A DNA stretch of 64,000 nucleotides from Flavipsychrobacter sp. (GTDB lineage: Bacteria > Bacteroidota > Bacteroidia > Chitinophagales > Chitinophagaceae), in the NCBI GenBank assembly GCA_016786615.1, contig JAEUVX010000015.1:124001-188000 (forward strand), written 5' to 3'. Each line of letters begins with the position of its first letter. Position 1 is the first letter of the stretch. This document shows positions 1-8,933 of this stretch, one piece after another. The position numbers and the translations under genes were made by a program. Below the pieces are notes generated by a model. The model ran no database searches and had not been told where the DNA came from. It saw only the letters and a program-made list of their open reading frames with translations.

Positions 1-610
1 CAGTTCCATACTTTTCGTCATAATTATCCGGCTGCAACATAGATTTCTTTTTGCTGTTCTCTTTCTTTTCCGTTTCTTGTTTCAAAGCCCGCTGCAGCGC
101 ATCCCAACTATGGTGCGTAAAGAAATACGAAGGTTCAACAATTTCACAACCGCTTTGTTCTGCAAATTTTTCAGCACCCTTACCTGCCATCATCACATGC
201 ATGCTTTTGTCCATCACAGCACGTGCAGCAGTTACAGGGTTCTTTACGGTAGTAACGCCAGCTACTGCACCTGCTTTCATATTACTGCCATCCATTATTG
301 CCGCATCCAGCTCATTCTTACCTTCATGCGTAAAAACAGCCCCTTTACCTGCATTGAATAAAGAGTCGTCTTCCAGTATCATTACAGCTTTTGCAACTGC
401 ATCTACTGCCGTACCACCCTTACTTAGTATATCATAACCTGCATCAATCGCTCTCTGCACCGATGCTTTATATATGGCCTGTTTTACCTCAGATAGATTA
501 CCTGCATCACCGGCACCTCCATGCACTGCAATAGCAAACAAGGCTGATGACTGCGCAAAAGATGAGAATGCTGCGGTCAACAAACCAGCACAAATGAAGA
601 TATATTTCAT
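1..610 (-). CDS. Isoaspartyl peptidase / L-asparaginase precursor (partial)
   Basis: The reverse strand is open from an ATG at 610 to the window edge, giving the first 203 residues; the C-terminal part lies outside. The first 20 residues are a signal peptide ending in FSSFAQ, so the enzyme should be periplasmic. The mature start has the family motif AVHGGAGD, followed by GGTAVDAV and FNAGKGAVF, all typical of the Ntn-hydrolase plant-type asparaginase / isoaspartyl aminopeptidase family. These enzymes self-cleave before a catalytic Thr (TVG) to give alpha and beta chains and then hydrolyse isoaspartyl dipeptides or asparagine. The cleavage site would fall beyond the window, so activity cannot be judged. 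Family assignment is firm; substrate preference is unknown. Confidence 0.9.
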   Translation of the reverse strand, partial: MKYIFICAGLLTAAFSSFAQSSALFAIAVHGGAGDAGNLSEVKQAIYKASVQRAIDAGYDILSKGGTAVDAVAKAVMILEDDSLFNAGKGAVFTHEGKNELDAAIMDGSNMKAGAVAGVTTVKNPVTAARAVMDKSMHVMMAGKGAEKFAEQSGCEIVEPSYFFTHHSWDALQRALKQETEKKENSKKKSMLQPDNYDEKYGT

Positions 611-653
611 TTATACAAGATAGTAAATTAACCCAAATTCATTTTTTCGGGAC

Positions 654-1772
654 TTATTCCCACTTAAACACCCTACCTGCTATTACATAGAGTACTACTC
701 CCCATAAGAGCAACAACAGTATATCAACTTTCACATCCCAGAATGAAGCACCGTCGAATGCGATTTTACGCATTGCATCGTTGAGGTATGTCAGTGGCAA
801 AGCTTTACAGAAGGGCTGCAACCACTTAGGAAAATTATCAATAGAAAAAAACGTACCTGCTAACAGGAACTGAGGCAAGGTTATCATATTTGCAAATGGT
901 GGTATCGTAGCATCGCTTTTGGCAATACCGCTGACAATAAAACCAAAACCCATAAAAACAAGTATCGCTAAGGCACTGAGACTTATCAATTCAAGGAAAG
1001 TAATAATCCCGTTTACCAATGTATAACCAAAAACAAAATGTCCTACAGCAATAATAATAGATGCGCCTAACAACTGGAATATCATTCGTGAAATACCTTC
1101 GCTCAACACAATAAACTCTCTGCGAACTGGTGTTGCAAAAAAACGTTTCAGTACCAGTGTCTGCCGCAGGTTGAAGAATACAAAAGCAGTACCAAACACA
1201 CTACCCGCAAGCAATGAAAAACCCAACTGACCCGGCAGAATAAAGTCTATCATTTTAAACTCCCTCACTTTACTCTCTTCTACCTTTATTGATGCTAACG
1301 CCATACTTCTGCTGGATATTTCAGGATCCATTGTCTGCACTACAGCATTAATAATAGCTTTTAGCTGTGGTATGGATGCCATTTGTGACGATGCGGCATG
1401 TAACAATATATTATATCGGGGCTGAATACTATCTGCATTTTGTATTATGGCTATCGTTGCAGTCAGCTCACCTTCTTTTAATTTTTTATTTATTAAAGCA
1501 CTATCCCCCTTTACCCACTTCAATTCCGGTATATTACTCAATATCGCGTACAACTTGCCTGATGTATCGCTGCCGGGAGCTACAGCTACCTTAATACTGG
1601 CGTGTCCGCCACCATTGCCCAGAAAGCCGAACACCAATATAAATATTAACGGGAACGCAATACTAAATACAATAGCCGAGGGGCTTTTGAGTATCGATTG
1701 TAAACTGGCTTTGATTAGTGCACGCATAGCACGCACATTGCTGTATTGGCTCATATTGTAACGAATGGGCAA
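654..1772 (-). CDS. ABC-2 type transporter permease
   Basis: This 372-residue integral membrane protein has one N-terminal transmembrane helix (AIVFSIAFPLIFILVFGFL), a periplasmic loop of about 160 residues, and five to six C-terminal helices. The family signature FANMITLPQFLLAGTFFS and the end LTYLNDAMRKIAFDG are typical of ABC-2 / YadH-type exporters. It should form the channel of an ATP-driven exporter; no ATPase gene is adjacent in the window, and a partner could lie beyond the left edge. An in-frame ATG at 1754 (MSQYSNVRAM) is an equally likely start. The substrate is unknown. Confidence 0.85.
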   Translation of the reverse strand: MPIRYNMSQYSNVRAMRALIKASLQSILKSPSAIVFSIAFPLIFILVFGFLGNGGGHASIKVAVAPGSDTSGKLYAILSNIPELKWVKGDSALINKKLKEGELTATIAIIQNADSIQPRYNILLHAASSQMASIPQLKAIINAVVQTMDPEISSRSMALASIKVEESKVREFKMIDFILPGQLGFSLLAGSVFGTAFVFFNLRQTLVLKRFFATPVRREFIVLSEGISRMIFQLLGASIIIAVGHFVFGYTLVNGIITFLELISLSALAILVFMGFGFIVSGIAKSDATIPPFANMITLPQFLLAGTFFSIDNFPKWLQPFCKALPLTYLNDAMRKIAFDGASFWDVKVDILLLLLWGVVLYVIAGRVFKWE

Positions 1773-1840
1773 AAATACTTGTTAAAAATGAAGTACATTA
1801 TATTTTATGGGGGCTAATGCTGTAAATTACAGTATCGAAT

Positions 1841-3112
1841 ATGTTTAGTAAACTATTAAAATATGTAAGCATCAGTGTGGGTATATTACTCTGCAGCGAA
1901 GTATATGCAGCTAAACTGTTTATACCTATGGATGCCGATAATCAAACCAACCACCTGAAAGCATATGGTGTAGCCTTTGCTGCATTGAAGGGGGGACTGG
2001 AAGTTGATTGGATGCTTAATTACGAAGGTGGCAGTTTCTGTATGAATGATGCTGATGAAATTGAAAAACTATGTAAAGTAAGGGGTGTCAGCTATGAAAT
2101 AATCAGTGACGCAAAATACCTGAGTATTGTGGAAAAGATTGCTAACCCTGATTTTAACGCGGATATCATCAAACTGGAAAAGCCTCCTAAGATAGCTGTA
2201 TATACCCCACCTGGCAAACAACCATGGGACGATGCTGTAACGATGGTGCTTACTTATGCCGAAATACCTTATGACAAAATTTACGATGACGTAGTGCTTG
2301 AAAGTAAATTACCGGAATATGATTGGCTGCACCTTCACCATGAAGATTTCAGCGGACAATATGGTAAGTTCTGGGCACAATATCAAAATGCGACCTGGTT
2401 TCAGGAAGATGTACGTAATAGTGAAGCTATGGCCAAGAAGCATGGATTCAAAAAAGTATCGCAACTGAAACTGGCTGTAGCTAAAAAGATACGTGAGTTT
2501 GTGGCAGGTGGTGGTTACCTGTTCGCTATGTGCAGTGCTACTGATACATATGATATTGCACTGAGTGCACAGCATACTGATATCTGTGATGTACCCTTTG
2601 ACGGAGACCCGGCAGCGCCGGATGCACAGCAAAAACTGGACTATACACAAGCCCTGGCATTTAAGGACTTTAGAATATCTGTCAATCCTTATGAATATGA
2701 ATTTTCAGACATTGACAATACACACTTCAGGCATGTAAATCCTGATGTTGACTATTTCAGCCTGTTTACATTCTCTGCGAAATTCGACCCTGTACCTACT
2801 ATGTTATGTCAGAACCACACTACTACTGTTAAAGGTTTTATGGGGCAAACAACATCATTTCGTAAAGAAACCTTGAAAACCAATGTACTGGTGATGGGTG
2901 ATTACAAACCTAAAAACGAAGCCCGGTATATACATGGCGAATACGGAAAAGGTACATGGACGTTTTATGGTGGTCACGACCCTGAGGATTATGAACACCA
3001 GATAGGCGACCCGCCAACAGAATTAAGCCTGCACCCCAACTCACCGGGATACAGGCTTATACTGAACAATGTATTATTTCCTGCTGCAAGAAAAAAACCG
3101 AGAAAGACCTAA
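1841..3112 (+). CDS. Secreted protein of the Bacteroidetes 'asparagine synthetase B' family
   Basis: The protein has 423 residues and an N-terminal signal peptide ending near SEVYAA. The mature start LFIPMDADNQTNHLKAYGVA resembles a conserved Bacteroidetes family that databases often label asparagine synthetase B, although the sequence lacks the N-terminal Cys expected of an AsnB glutaminase. The middle (VAVYTPP-like strand, then HLHHEDFSGQYG and FVAGGGYLFAMCSATDT) suggests a class-I glutamine-amidotransferase-like fold. The role is unknown and the family name is probably misleading. It is divergent from the permease (68 bp apart) and convergent with the TonB receptor gene, from which a hairpin separates it. 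Confidence 0.65.
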   Translation: MFSKLLKYVSISVGILLCSEVYAAKLFIPMDADNQTNHLKAYGVAFAALKGGLEVDWMLNYEGGSFCMNDADEIEKLCKVRGVSYEIISDAKYLSIVEKIANPDFNADIIKLEKPPKIAVYTPPGKQPWDDAVTMVLTYAEIPYDKIYDDVVLESKLPEYDWLHLHHEDFSGQYGKFWAQYQNATWFQEDVRNSEAMAKKHGFKKVSQLKLAVAKKIREFVAGGGYLFAMCSATDTYDIALSAQHTDICDVPFDGDPAAPDAQQKLDYTQALAFKDFRISVNPYEYEFSDIDNTHFRHVNPDVDYFSLFTFSAKFDPVPTMLCQNHTTTVKGFMGQTTSFRKETLKTNVLVMGDYKPKNEARYIHGEYGKGTWTFYGGHDPEDYEHQIGDPPTELSLHPNSPGYRLILNNVLFPAARKKPRKT

Positions 3113-3126
3113 ATCATATAACTAAA

Positions 3127-3156
3127 AAACAGGGGTAGTTTTTTGCTACCCTGTTT
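3127..3156. terminator. Bidirectional terminator hairpin
   Basis: An inverted repeat AAACAGGGGTAG...CTACCCTGTTT (one bulged G, TTTTTTG loop) sits in the 47 bp between two convergent genes. A-rich and T-rich sequence flanks it, so it can end transcription from both sides. Confidence 0.8.
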
Positions 3157-3159
3157 AAT

Positions 3160-5205
3160 TTAACGCAGTTTGTATCTAAATCCTGCATAATAGTTTGCCC
3201 CCATTATCGGCCCCCAAATCATAGATGCATCGAAGCCGACAGCATAAGGATCTTTGGCACCAACTATCGGGTCGTGCATCATGAAGTTAGTGATGTTTTC
3301 ACCACCAAGATACACTTCCAGTTTATCGTTCCAAGACTTGCTGATTTGCGCATTCATCTGCCAGAAGGATGGAGAATAGCTTTCAGCAGTTACACCTGTA
3401 CCATGATGATTGTGCATGGATGGCAGGCGCTTAGAACTAATCCATTGTACTGTATAATCAAACTTCCAATTGTTGCGTGTTTCATAACCAACATTAACAA
3501 ATGCGCGATGTGCAGCAACTAAAGGACGTTCTTTCAAATTATTACCGTAGCTGGTACGCACATCATACCAGCGATAAGCGAGACGTAAATCAAGATTGTG
3601 TATCAGTTCGTAATCGAACTGTGTCTGCAAGCTATTTGCAAAAGATAGTCCGTTCAGATTATACATCTGCACCGTATGTGCATCTTCTACATCTACGACT
3701 ACCTGGTTCTGAAAATGTGTATAGTAGTAGTCAACGCTCACTGCACCATCCCTGTAATCCATCACAAATTTTTGTGTGAAATTCACACCACTATTCCACG
3801 CCACTTCCGGGTTCAACCCGTAAGGATTAGCACTACCTGCAACACCCTGCACTATAAAGCTACGATTACTGGCCATGTAGCCCATATTCTCTGCAAATAT
3901 ATTAGCTGTCCGTTGTGCCCTGCCTACAGATGCCCGCAATACCGATTTTTTAAACGGCGCGTAACGCACATGCAGACGTGGTGTAGCAAATGCCCCGAAT
4001 ATATTATGATAGTCGCCGCGAATACCTGCTACAAGATTCAGCTTTTCAGAATGAGTATATGAATACTCCGCAAATGCACCAGGTACTATTTCGTTGCGCA
4101 GGTAGTTAGTTGTTTTGAAAGTTTCATCATAATTATCAATCAAACTACTCAACCCACCCTTTATAACGTGATTGGTATTGCCAATAATTGTTTGATATAT
4201 CAGGTTTGCATAAAAACTACGTTGCGTACCGCTATAATTAGTATTGCCATACAAGGCATCCTGATTATGATACAAACCCGCTAACTGCAACCCCATGCTG
4301 GTACCCGGCTTGTTCGGAAACATCCTGCCTATTTTTGCCCATGCCTCTGCGCGTTGCGTATTGAGCTCAAATCCCCATGGCTTGCCTTTTATTTGCTCTC
4401 CCCCTTTCTCATACGCCCATTGCCCGCCGGTATTTTCAACATAAGCCCCTTTCACACCACCTTGTATTTCCCAACCTTTAGGTCCGAACCAGAACCAACG
4501 ATTAGCACCTACAAATTGCTTATCTAATGGCTGATCCAGAAAACCATCACCATTCATATCCTGCTTCAACCATTGAGACTTGCCGTGTAACAGTATATTA
4601 GTTGATAGCTTCTCATTTATTTTATTGCGATACACAATATTACCTTCCGAGCGACCCTGGGAGCTCTGGTACAGGTTGAAATGCAGCTTTTCTTCTTTAT
4701 CTTCAAATGGTTTACGCCATTCAACATTTATCTGTCCTGCAACACTTTCATAACCATTTACAACACTACCGGTACCCTTGCTCAACTGCATACCTTCAAT
4801 AAAAGTACCCGGAGTAAATGTTAGGCCTGTAACTGCAGCTAACCCCCTTGTATCCGGTATATTTTCACGGGTTATTAAAGTGTAAGGCCCTGCAAGGCCA
4901 AGCATTTGAATTTGTTTATACCCGGTTACAGCATCTGTAAATGCAACGTCAACCGATGGTGTTGTTTCAAAACTTTCACTCAGGTTGCAACAAGCTGCTT
5001 TCAATAGCTCGCGCTGGCTGATAAGTTCGCGTTTCATCGGGTCAAGCATTGTGACCTGTGTACTTGCCCTACGATGCTTAACAGTAAACTCCTTTAGCTT
5101 TTTAGCAGTATCAGCTTTATTCGATTGGCTATCCTGTGCCGAAACATTTGCATACGACACCGCCATTATACTGCCTAAAAGCAGTTTTTTATATATCCTT
5201 TCCAT
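3160..5205 (-). CDS. TonB-dependent outer-membrane receptor, probable metal transport
   Basis: This 681-residue protein starts with a signal peptide (cleavage near VSAQ) and has a plug domain at about residues 60-190 (SVDVAFTDAVTGYKQIQMLG, IPDTRGLAAVTGLTFTPGTF) followed by a beta-barrel ending in an aromatic, basic residue run (YYAGFRYKLR). It lacks the carboxypeptidase-like N-terminal domain of SusC proteins. The paired Cys in LKAACCNLSESFET and the heavy-metal-associated gene 16 bp upstream point to uptake of a metal such as copper. That substrate is inferred from the neighbours only. It is the last gene of a three-gene reverse-strand set. Confidence 0.88.
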   Translation of the reverse strand: MERIYKKLLLGSIMAVSYANVSAQDSQSNKADTAKKLKEFTVKHRRASTQVTMLDPMKRELISQRELLKAACCNLSESFETTPSVDVAFTDAVTGYKQIQMLGLAGPYTLITRENIPDTRGLAAVTGLTFTPGTFIEGMQLSKGTGSVVNGYESVAGQINVEWRKPFEDKEEKLHFNLYQSSQGRSEGNIVYRNKINEKLSTNILLHGKSQWLKQDMNGDGFLDQPLDKQFVGANRWFWFGPKGWEIQGGVKGAYVENTGGQWAYEKGGEQIKGKPWGFELNTQRAEAWAKIGRMFPNKPGTSMGLQLAGLYHNQDALYGNTNYSGTQRSFYANLIYQTIIGNTNHVIKGGLSSLIDNYDETFKTTNYLRNEIVPGAFAEYSYTHSEKLNLVAGIRGDYHNIFGAFATPRLHVRYAPFKKSVLRASVGRAQRTANIFAENMGYMASNRSFIVQGVAGSANPYGLNPEVAWNSGVNFTQKFVMDYRDGAVSVDYYYTHFQNQVVVDVEDAHTVQMYNLNGLSFANSLQTQFDYELIHNLDLRLAYRWYDVRTSYGNNLKERPLVAAHRAFVNVGYETRNNWKFDYTVQWISSKRLPSMHNHHGTGVTAESYSPSFWQMNAQISKSWNDKLEVYLGGENITNFMMHDPIVGAKDPYAVGFDASMIWGPIMGANYYAGFRYKLR

Positions 5206-5221
5206 ACTTGAAAATCAATTT

Positions 5222-5569
5222 TTAATGTTCGCAAGTATTGGTTTTATACTGGCAGCACTCAGGTAGTTTACTGTAGTCTGCATCTTCAGCTTTTACCAAT
5301 TCAGAGCTATGGCCTGCTTTTGCCACACTCTTCAGGATTGTTTCCACATTGACCTTAGAAGGTTTGTATACAACTGTAAGGATATGGGTTTCTTTATTCC
5401 AATCTGTCTTTTTTACGCCTTTTACAAATGCAGCTTCTTCAATACGTTTTTTGCACATACCGCAATTGCCATCAACCTTATATGTTTTTGTAACGATGTC
5501 TTTGGCATCCTGAGCCATTACACCGAAAGCTGAAAATATAATAGAGAGAATTATTATTATCTGTTTCAT
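5222..5569 (-). CDS. Heavy-metal-associated (HMA) domain protein, secreted
   Basis: The 115-residue product has a signal peptide (cleavage near GVMAQ) and one HMA domain with metal-binding motif GNCGMCKKRIEEAA; the MxCxxC Met is replaced by Gly-Asn. The C-terminus adds a Cys/His-rich tail (LPECCQYKTNTCEH) that may be a second metal site. Small periplasmic HMA proteins chaperone Cu(I) or similar ions. It is 16 bp upstream of the TonB receptor gene on the same strand and probably feeds or senses the same metal. Confidence 0.85.
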   Translation of the reverse strand: MKQIIIILSIIFSAFGVMAQDAKDIVTKTYKVDGNCGMCKKRIEEAAFVKGVKKTDWNKETHILTVVYKPSKVNVETILKSVAKAGHSSELVKAEDADYSKLPECCQYKTNTCEH

Positions 5570-5646
5570 TTTTTACTTATTAGGTTTATCAAATACTTAT
5601 CTCTGCTGCAAATCGTGGCAACAGTATCTTCATAACAAGACAAGCA

Positions 5647-6057
5647 TTAACCGTAATAAGTAAAGCTGGAATGTAATTTGAATAAAGGTATATTTTGCCA
5701 TGGCCCCGGTGGTGCATTTGGCATACAGTGTACACATTTAGCAACAACATGTAAACCAGTATTTTCAGAAAAATCAAATATTTGAAGTGGGGCTATCCAT
5801 TCTACCGATGACAACTTCAGTTTGAAAAAGTCAACAATATTCTGGTCGATATTTACTTTTGCAGCTACAACTTCATCTTTACAACAGCCCTCCTCTTCTT
5901 CGGGCACATCGGTGCAGTTATCATCAGCACAACCATCGCCCTCTGCATATACCTGCCACGACTCCAGCTCATCACCACAATAATGCATATTTATCATTAC
6001 CCCCGACACCGCCAGCAGGTAGATAAACATTATTGGTATGACAATCAGCTTTTTCAT
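5647..6057 (-). CDS. HYC_CC_PP family protein
   Basis: The 136-residue product has a hydrophobic N-terminus (signal or anchor) followed by MHYCGDEL, then EGCCKDE and a C-terminal NAPPGPW, which are the three marks (HYC, CC, PP) of a small Bacteroidetes family. An acidic Cys-rich stretch (about residues 45-65) could bind metal. The family commonly sits beside TonB receptors and HMA proteins, as here, which supports a role in metal handling at the envelope. I chose the ATG at 6057 (MKKLIVIP) rather than an in-frame ATG three codons earlier because it gives a normal signal-peptide start. Confidence 0.75.
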   Translation of the reverse strand: MKKLIVIPIMFIYLLAVSGVMINMHYCGDELESWQVYAEGDGCADDNCTDVPEEEEGCCKDEVVAAKVNIDQNIVDFFKLKLSSVEWIAPLQIFDFSENTGLHVVAKCVHCMPNAPPGPWQNIPLFKLHSSFTYYG

Positions 6058-6151
6058 TAACAACACAAAGATAACCCTGTAAATGTTAATAAAACAGAAA
6101 AAGACTTATAAGATTTTGGCTGTGATTTATATTATTTTGTGGTAGCAAATC

Positions 6152-6547
6152 ATGAAAAATCCGTTTAAAATAGGCGATATAAAGGAATACAGGCATCTTG
6201 TAACAGAAGCAGATGCTGCTAAGTTTGCCAGTGACGAGGTGCACAATGTGTATAGTACATTTGCCCTGACCCGCGATGCAGAATGGGCAGGACGGCTGTT
6301 TGTACTGGAAATGAAGGACGAAGACGAAGAAGGTATTGGTACTGCCGTTACAGTCACCCATCACTCTCCTGCACTGATGGGACAGGAAGTATTATTTACC
6401 GCAACATTGACAGAAGTAAACAAGAATGAAGTTGTAGTTGACTTTACTGCCACAGTTGGCGACCGCCTGATAAGCAGTGGCAAAACATGGCAGAAAATCC
6501 TGAAGAAAGAAAAACTGGATAAGCTATTTGAGATGCTTAGTCAATAG
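6152..6547 (+). CDS. Hot-dog fold thioesterase, FlK-like
   Basis: The 131-residue protein has the single hot-dog domain of the FlK-like thioesterase group. Visible marks are LVTEADAAKFA near the start, the central VTVTHHSPALMGQEVLFTAT strand-turn, and VGDRLISSGKTWQKIL near the end. Such enzymes hydrolyse small acyl-CoA thioesters in the cytoplasm. The gene is divergent from the metal set (94 bp) and its 3' end overlaps the convergent membrane-protein gene by 24 bp. The natural substrate cannot be read from the sequence. Confidence 0.75.
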   Translation: MKNPFKIGDIKEYRHLVTEADAAKFASDEVHNVYSTFALTRDAEWAGRLFVLEMKDEDEEGIGTAVTVTHHSPALMGQEVLFTATLTEVNKNEVVVDFTATVGDRLISSGKTWQKILKKEKLDKLFEMLSQ

Positions 6548-6853
6548 CTTTCTGGTGAAAATATATGTAAGGATAGGAATAATAACTGCTATGAATAAAC
6601 TTATAATAACGTCTAATTCAGCGTTCTTAGCATCTATCTCATTAGATATTTCATTAGGATTGCCAAAGAGGTATTTGTTGAGATTAAAGACATCAAAAAC
6701 ATAGATACTGAAAAACAAGAGAGGAGCAAGCAGTGTTATACCCGCTACTAATGCTGCTTTCAACGCAAAACCCTTCGCATTAATCTTCTGCAATCTTTGA
6801 TGCTCTATTACAAATACTATTGCAAAAACTAAAGCAGGATATAAGAGTATCAT
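6524..6853 (-). CDS. Small membrane protein, unknown function
   Basis: The 109-residue protein has three predicted transmembrane segments: LLYPALVFAIVFVI at the start, ALVAGITLLAPLLFFSIYVF in the middle and VIISLFIAVIIPILTYIFT at the end. A basic tail (RKLLTKHLK) should be cytoplasmic. I do not recognise the family. It starts 6 bp after the SGNH hydrolase gene and is probably in its operon. Confidence 0.6.
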   Translation of the reverse strand: MILLYPALVFAIVFVIEHQRLQKINAKGFALKAALVAGITLLAPLLFFSIYVFDVFNLNKYLFGNPNEISNEIDAKNAELDVIISLFIAVIIPILTYIFTRKLLTKHLK

Positions 6854-6859
6854 AAACTA

Positions 6860-7465
6860 CTACCCTTTCAACACCTTTACTACCATTGGCACAAGCCTTT
6901 CAGCCCATATTTTATATTCCTTACCACTCGGGTGCAGGCCATCTTCGGCAAGATATGCTGGTGTTGTTCCGTTTTTGCGGGTACTATCTGTGATATCTAA
7001 GTAATGGCATTTGTGCGCCAGTGTTATATCCTTGCAGGCAGCATTGTATGCATCTATATCTTTAGCTATTTGTGCCCTGTCCCTACCCTCTGCAAATGGC
7101 GTTACACCCCAATCGGGTATTGACAGTACAAATACATTGTTTACATGTCCATTAGCATAGCTGATAGCAGTATCCAACAACTGTGTATACTCTTGTCTAT
7201 AGTTATCAAGGTCTCTGCCACGGTATTGATTGTTTACACCAATCAACAATGTCACGAAACTGAATGTGTCCTGTATATTCCTTTCCTTGATAGCTGTAGC
7301 TAGTTCATCAGTCGTCCACCCTGTGGTAGCAATGATTACAGGTTCTGCAACTTTCAATCCCTGTGCATTCAGCATTGTAACTAACTGATGCGGGAAATTT
7401 TCGGCAGTAAGTACTTGTTCACCTATTGTATAGGAGTCGCCCAGAGCTATATATGAGTAAGACAT
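6860..7465 (-). CDS. SGNH/GDSL-type esterase (TesA-like)
   Basis: The 201-residue hydrolase has block I ALGDSYTIGE with the nucleophilic Ser, block III LLIGVNNQYRG (Asn), and block V DGLHPSGKEYKIWA with the catalytic Asp and His. It lacks a signal peptide, so it should act in the cytoplasm on small esters or lysophospholipids. Its ATG overlaps the stop of the upstream aldehyde dehydrogenase gene (TAATG), so the two are translationally coupled. Confidence 0.88.
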   Translation of the reverse strand: MSYSYIALGDSYTIGEQVLTAENFPHQLVTMLNAQGLKVAEPVIIATTGWTTDELATAIKERNIQDTFSFVTLLIGVNNQYRGRDLDNYRQEYTQLLDTAISYANGHVNNVFVLSIPDWGVTPFAEGRDRAQIAKDIDAYNAACKDITLAHKCHYLDITDSTRKNGTTPAYLAEDGLHPSGKEYKIWAERLVPMVVKVLKG

Positions 7466-8838
7466 TAGTTGATAAATACTGTTTTGATGTTCACGAATTC
7501 GCGAATACCAAATATACTCAATTCCCTGCCATATCCGCTTTGCTTTACACCGCCAAAAGGGAGGCGTGGATCCGAATGCACGAAGGCATTTACAAAACAG
7601 TTACCAGCCTGCAATTGTGTTGCAGCAATCTTCTCTGCCCTTGCCCTGTTTTTACTGAATATACCTGCACCTAGTCCATATATACTATCGTTTGCTAAAC
7701 GTATAGCATCTGCTTCATCTTTCGCTTCTATAATAGCTGCAACAGGGCCAAACAATTCTTCATCATAAGCAGGCATACCTTTCTTTACATTCGTAAGCAC
7801 TGTCGGCGGATAGTATGCACCATCATTATCAGGGATATATCCACCACACAAAAGCTTCGCACCCATGGCAATACTTTTCTGCACTTGCTCGTGCAACTGG
7901 TCGCGCAGGTCGTGGCGAGCCATCGGGCCTATCTTGTTATCCATATCCATTGGGTCGCCAAAACGTGCTGCTTCCATCTGTTGTACAAAAGCCTGTTCAA
8001 ACACTTTCTTCACAGCCTTCTCAACTATAAAGCGTTTTGCTGCAACACAGCTTTGTCCGCTGTTAACCAACCTGCCATCTACTGATATTTTAACTGCAAG
8101 CTTCATATCTGCATCTTTCAACACGATATATGGGTCGCTACCACCAAGTTCTAACACTTGTTTTTTAATATGCTTTGCAGCAGCCATTGCCACTTTACTA
8201 CCTGCAGATGTACTACCCGTAAATGTGATGGCAGATACCACAGGATTAGCTATCAAAGCTTCTACTCTTGATGATGGCAATAACAATGTTTGCATTAATC
8301 CCTTAGGCGCACCAGCATCTTTCACTACTTTTTCTATTGCCAATGCACAACCACTGATATTTGACGCATGTTTCAGCAACATAACATTACCCGCCATGAT
8401 AGCGGGCGCCATTGCCCTGAAAACCTGCCAGTAAGGAAAATTCCATGGCATAATAGCCAGTACTGTACCAAATGGCTGAAATGATATATAACTTTTACGG
8501 GCATCTGTCTCTACTATTTCATCTTTCAGAAATGCAGGGCCTTCTTTGGCATAGAATTCAAATGTATAAGCACATTTCTCAACCTCAGCAAGGCTTTGGG
8601 CTATTGGTTTGCCCATTTCAGCAGATGCAAGCTTTGCTAATTTTTCTTTGTCTTTCCTTATTTGAGCAGCTATTTTCTTCATAACTGCACCCCTTTCCCT
8701 TAAAGAGAACTGCCTCCAATGCTCAAAAGCCTTCTGCGACTGCTTTACAGCATTATCCACTTTTTTTTCATCATATATATCATATTCGCCTAAAACCCTA
8801 CCAGTAGCGGGATTTATTGAAACTAACCTATCGGACAT
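7465..8838 (-). CDS. gabD: NAD(P)-dependent succinate-semialdehyde dehydrogenase family protein
   Basis: This 457-residue enzyme is a complete aldehyde dehydrogenase. The cofactor site PWNFPYWQVFRA, the Rossmann motif FTGSTSAGSKVA, the general-base Glu in LELGGSDPYIVL and the nucleophile Cys in NSGQSCVAAKRF are all present, and the C-terminus has the usual LPFGGVKQSGYGRE. Length and start (MSDRLVSINPATGRVLGEY) match the short succinate-semialdehyde dehydrogenases, which oxidise succinate semialdehyde to succinate. It is the first gene of a reverse-strand operon with the SGNH hydrolase and a small membrane protein. The exact aldehyde is not certain. Confidence 0.88.
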   Translation of the reverse strand: MSDRLVSINPATGRVLGEYDIYDEKKVDNAVKQSQKAFEHWRQFSLRERGAVMKKIAAQIRKDKEKLAKLASAEMGKPIAQSLAEVEKCAYTFEFYAKEGPAFLKDEIVETDARKSYISFQPFGTVLAIMPWNFPYWQVFRAMAPAIMAGNVMLLKHASNISGCALAIEKVVKDAGAPKGLMQTLLLPSSRVEALIANPVVSAITFTGSTSAGSKVAMAAAKHIKKQVLELGGSDPYIVLKDADMKLAVKISVDGRLVNSGQSCVAAKRFIVEKAVKKVFEQAFVQQMEAARFGDPMDMDNKIGPMARHDLRDQLHEQVQKSIAMGAKLLCGGYIPDNDGAYYPPTVLTNVKKGMPAYDEELFGPVAAIIEAKDEADAIRLANDSIYGLGAGIFSKNRARAEKIAATQLQAGNCFVNAFVHSDPRLPFGGVKQSGYGRELSIFGIREFVNIKTVFIN

Positions 8839-8933
8839 GGGAGAGAAATCTTTGTTAACAAAATTAAAGAACCTAATCGGTACAAAAGGTTTACTATTTT
8901 TGATGCCCGTATAAATTAACAGTTGTTTCAGAT

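Noticed and set aside
51-437. 128-codon forward frame at the left edge
   Set aside because: It is the antisense of the isoaspartyl peptidase gene, whose reverse-strand reading has clear family motifs.
5589-5777. 62-codon reverse frame
   Set aside because: It overlaps the C-terminal part of the HYC_CC_PP gene in another frame and has no motif.
7815-8434. Forward frames opposite the aldehyde dehydrogenase gene
   Set aside because: Antisense shadows of a well-conserved enzyme.
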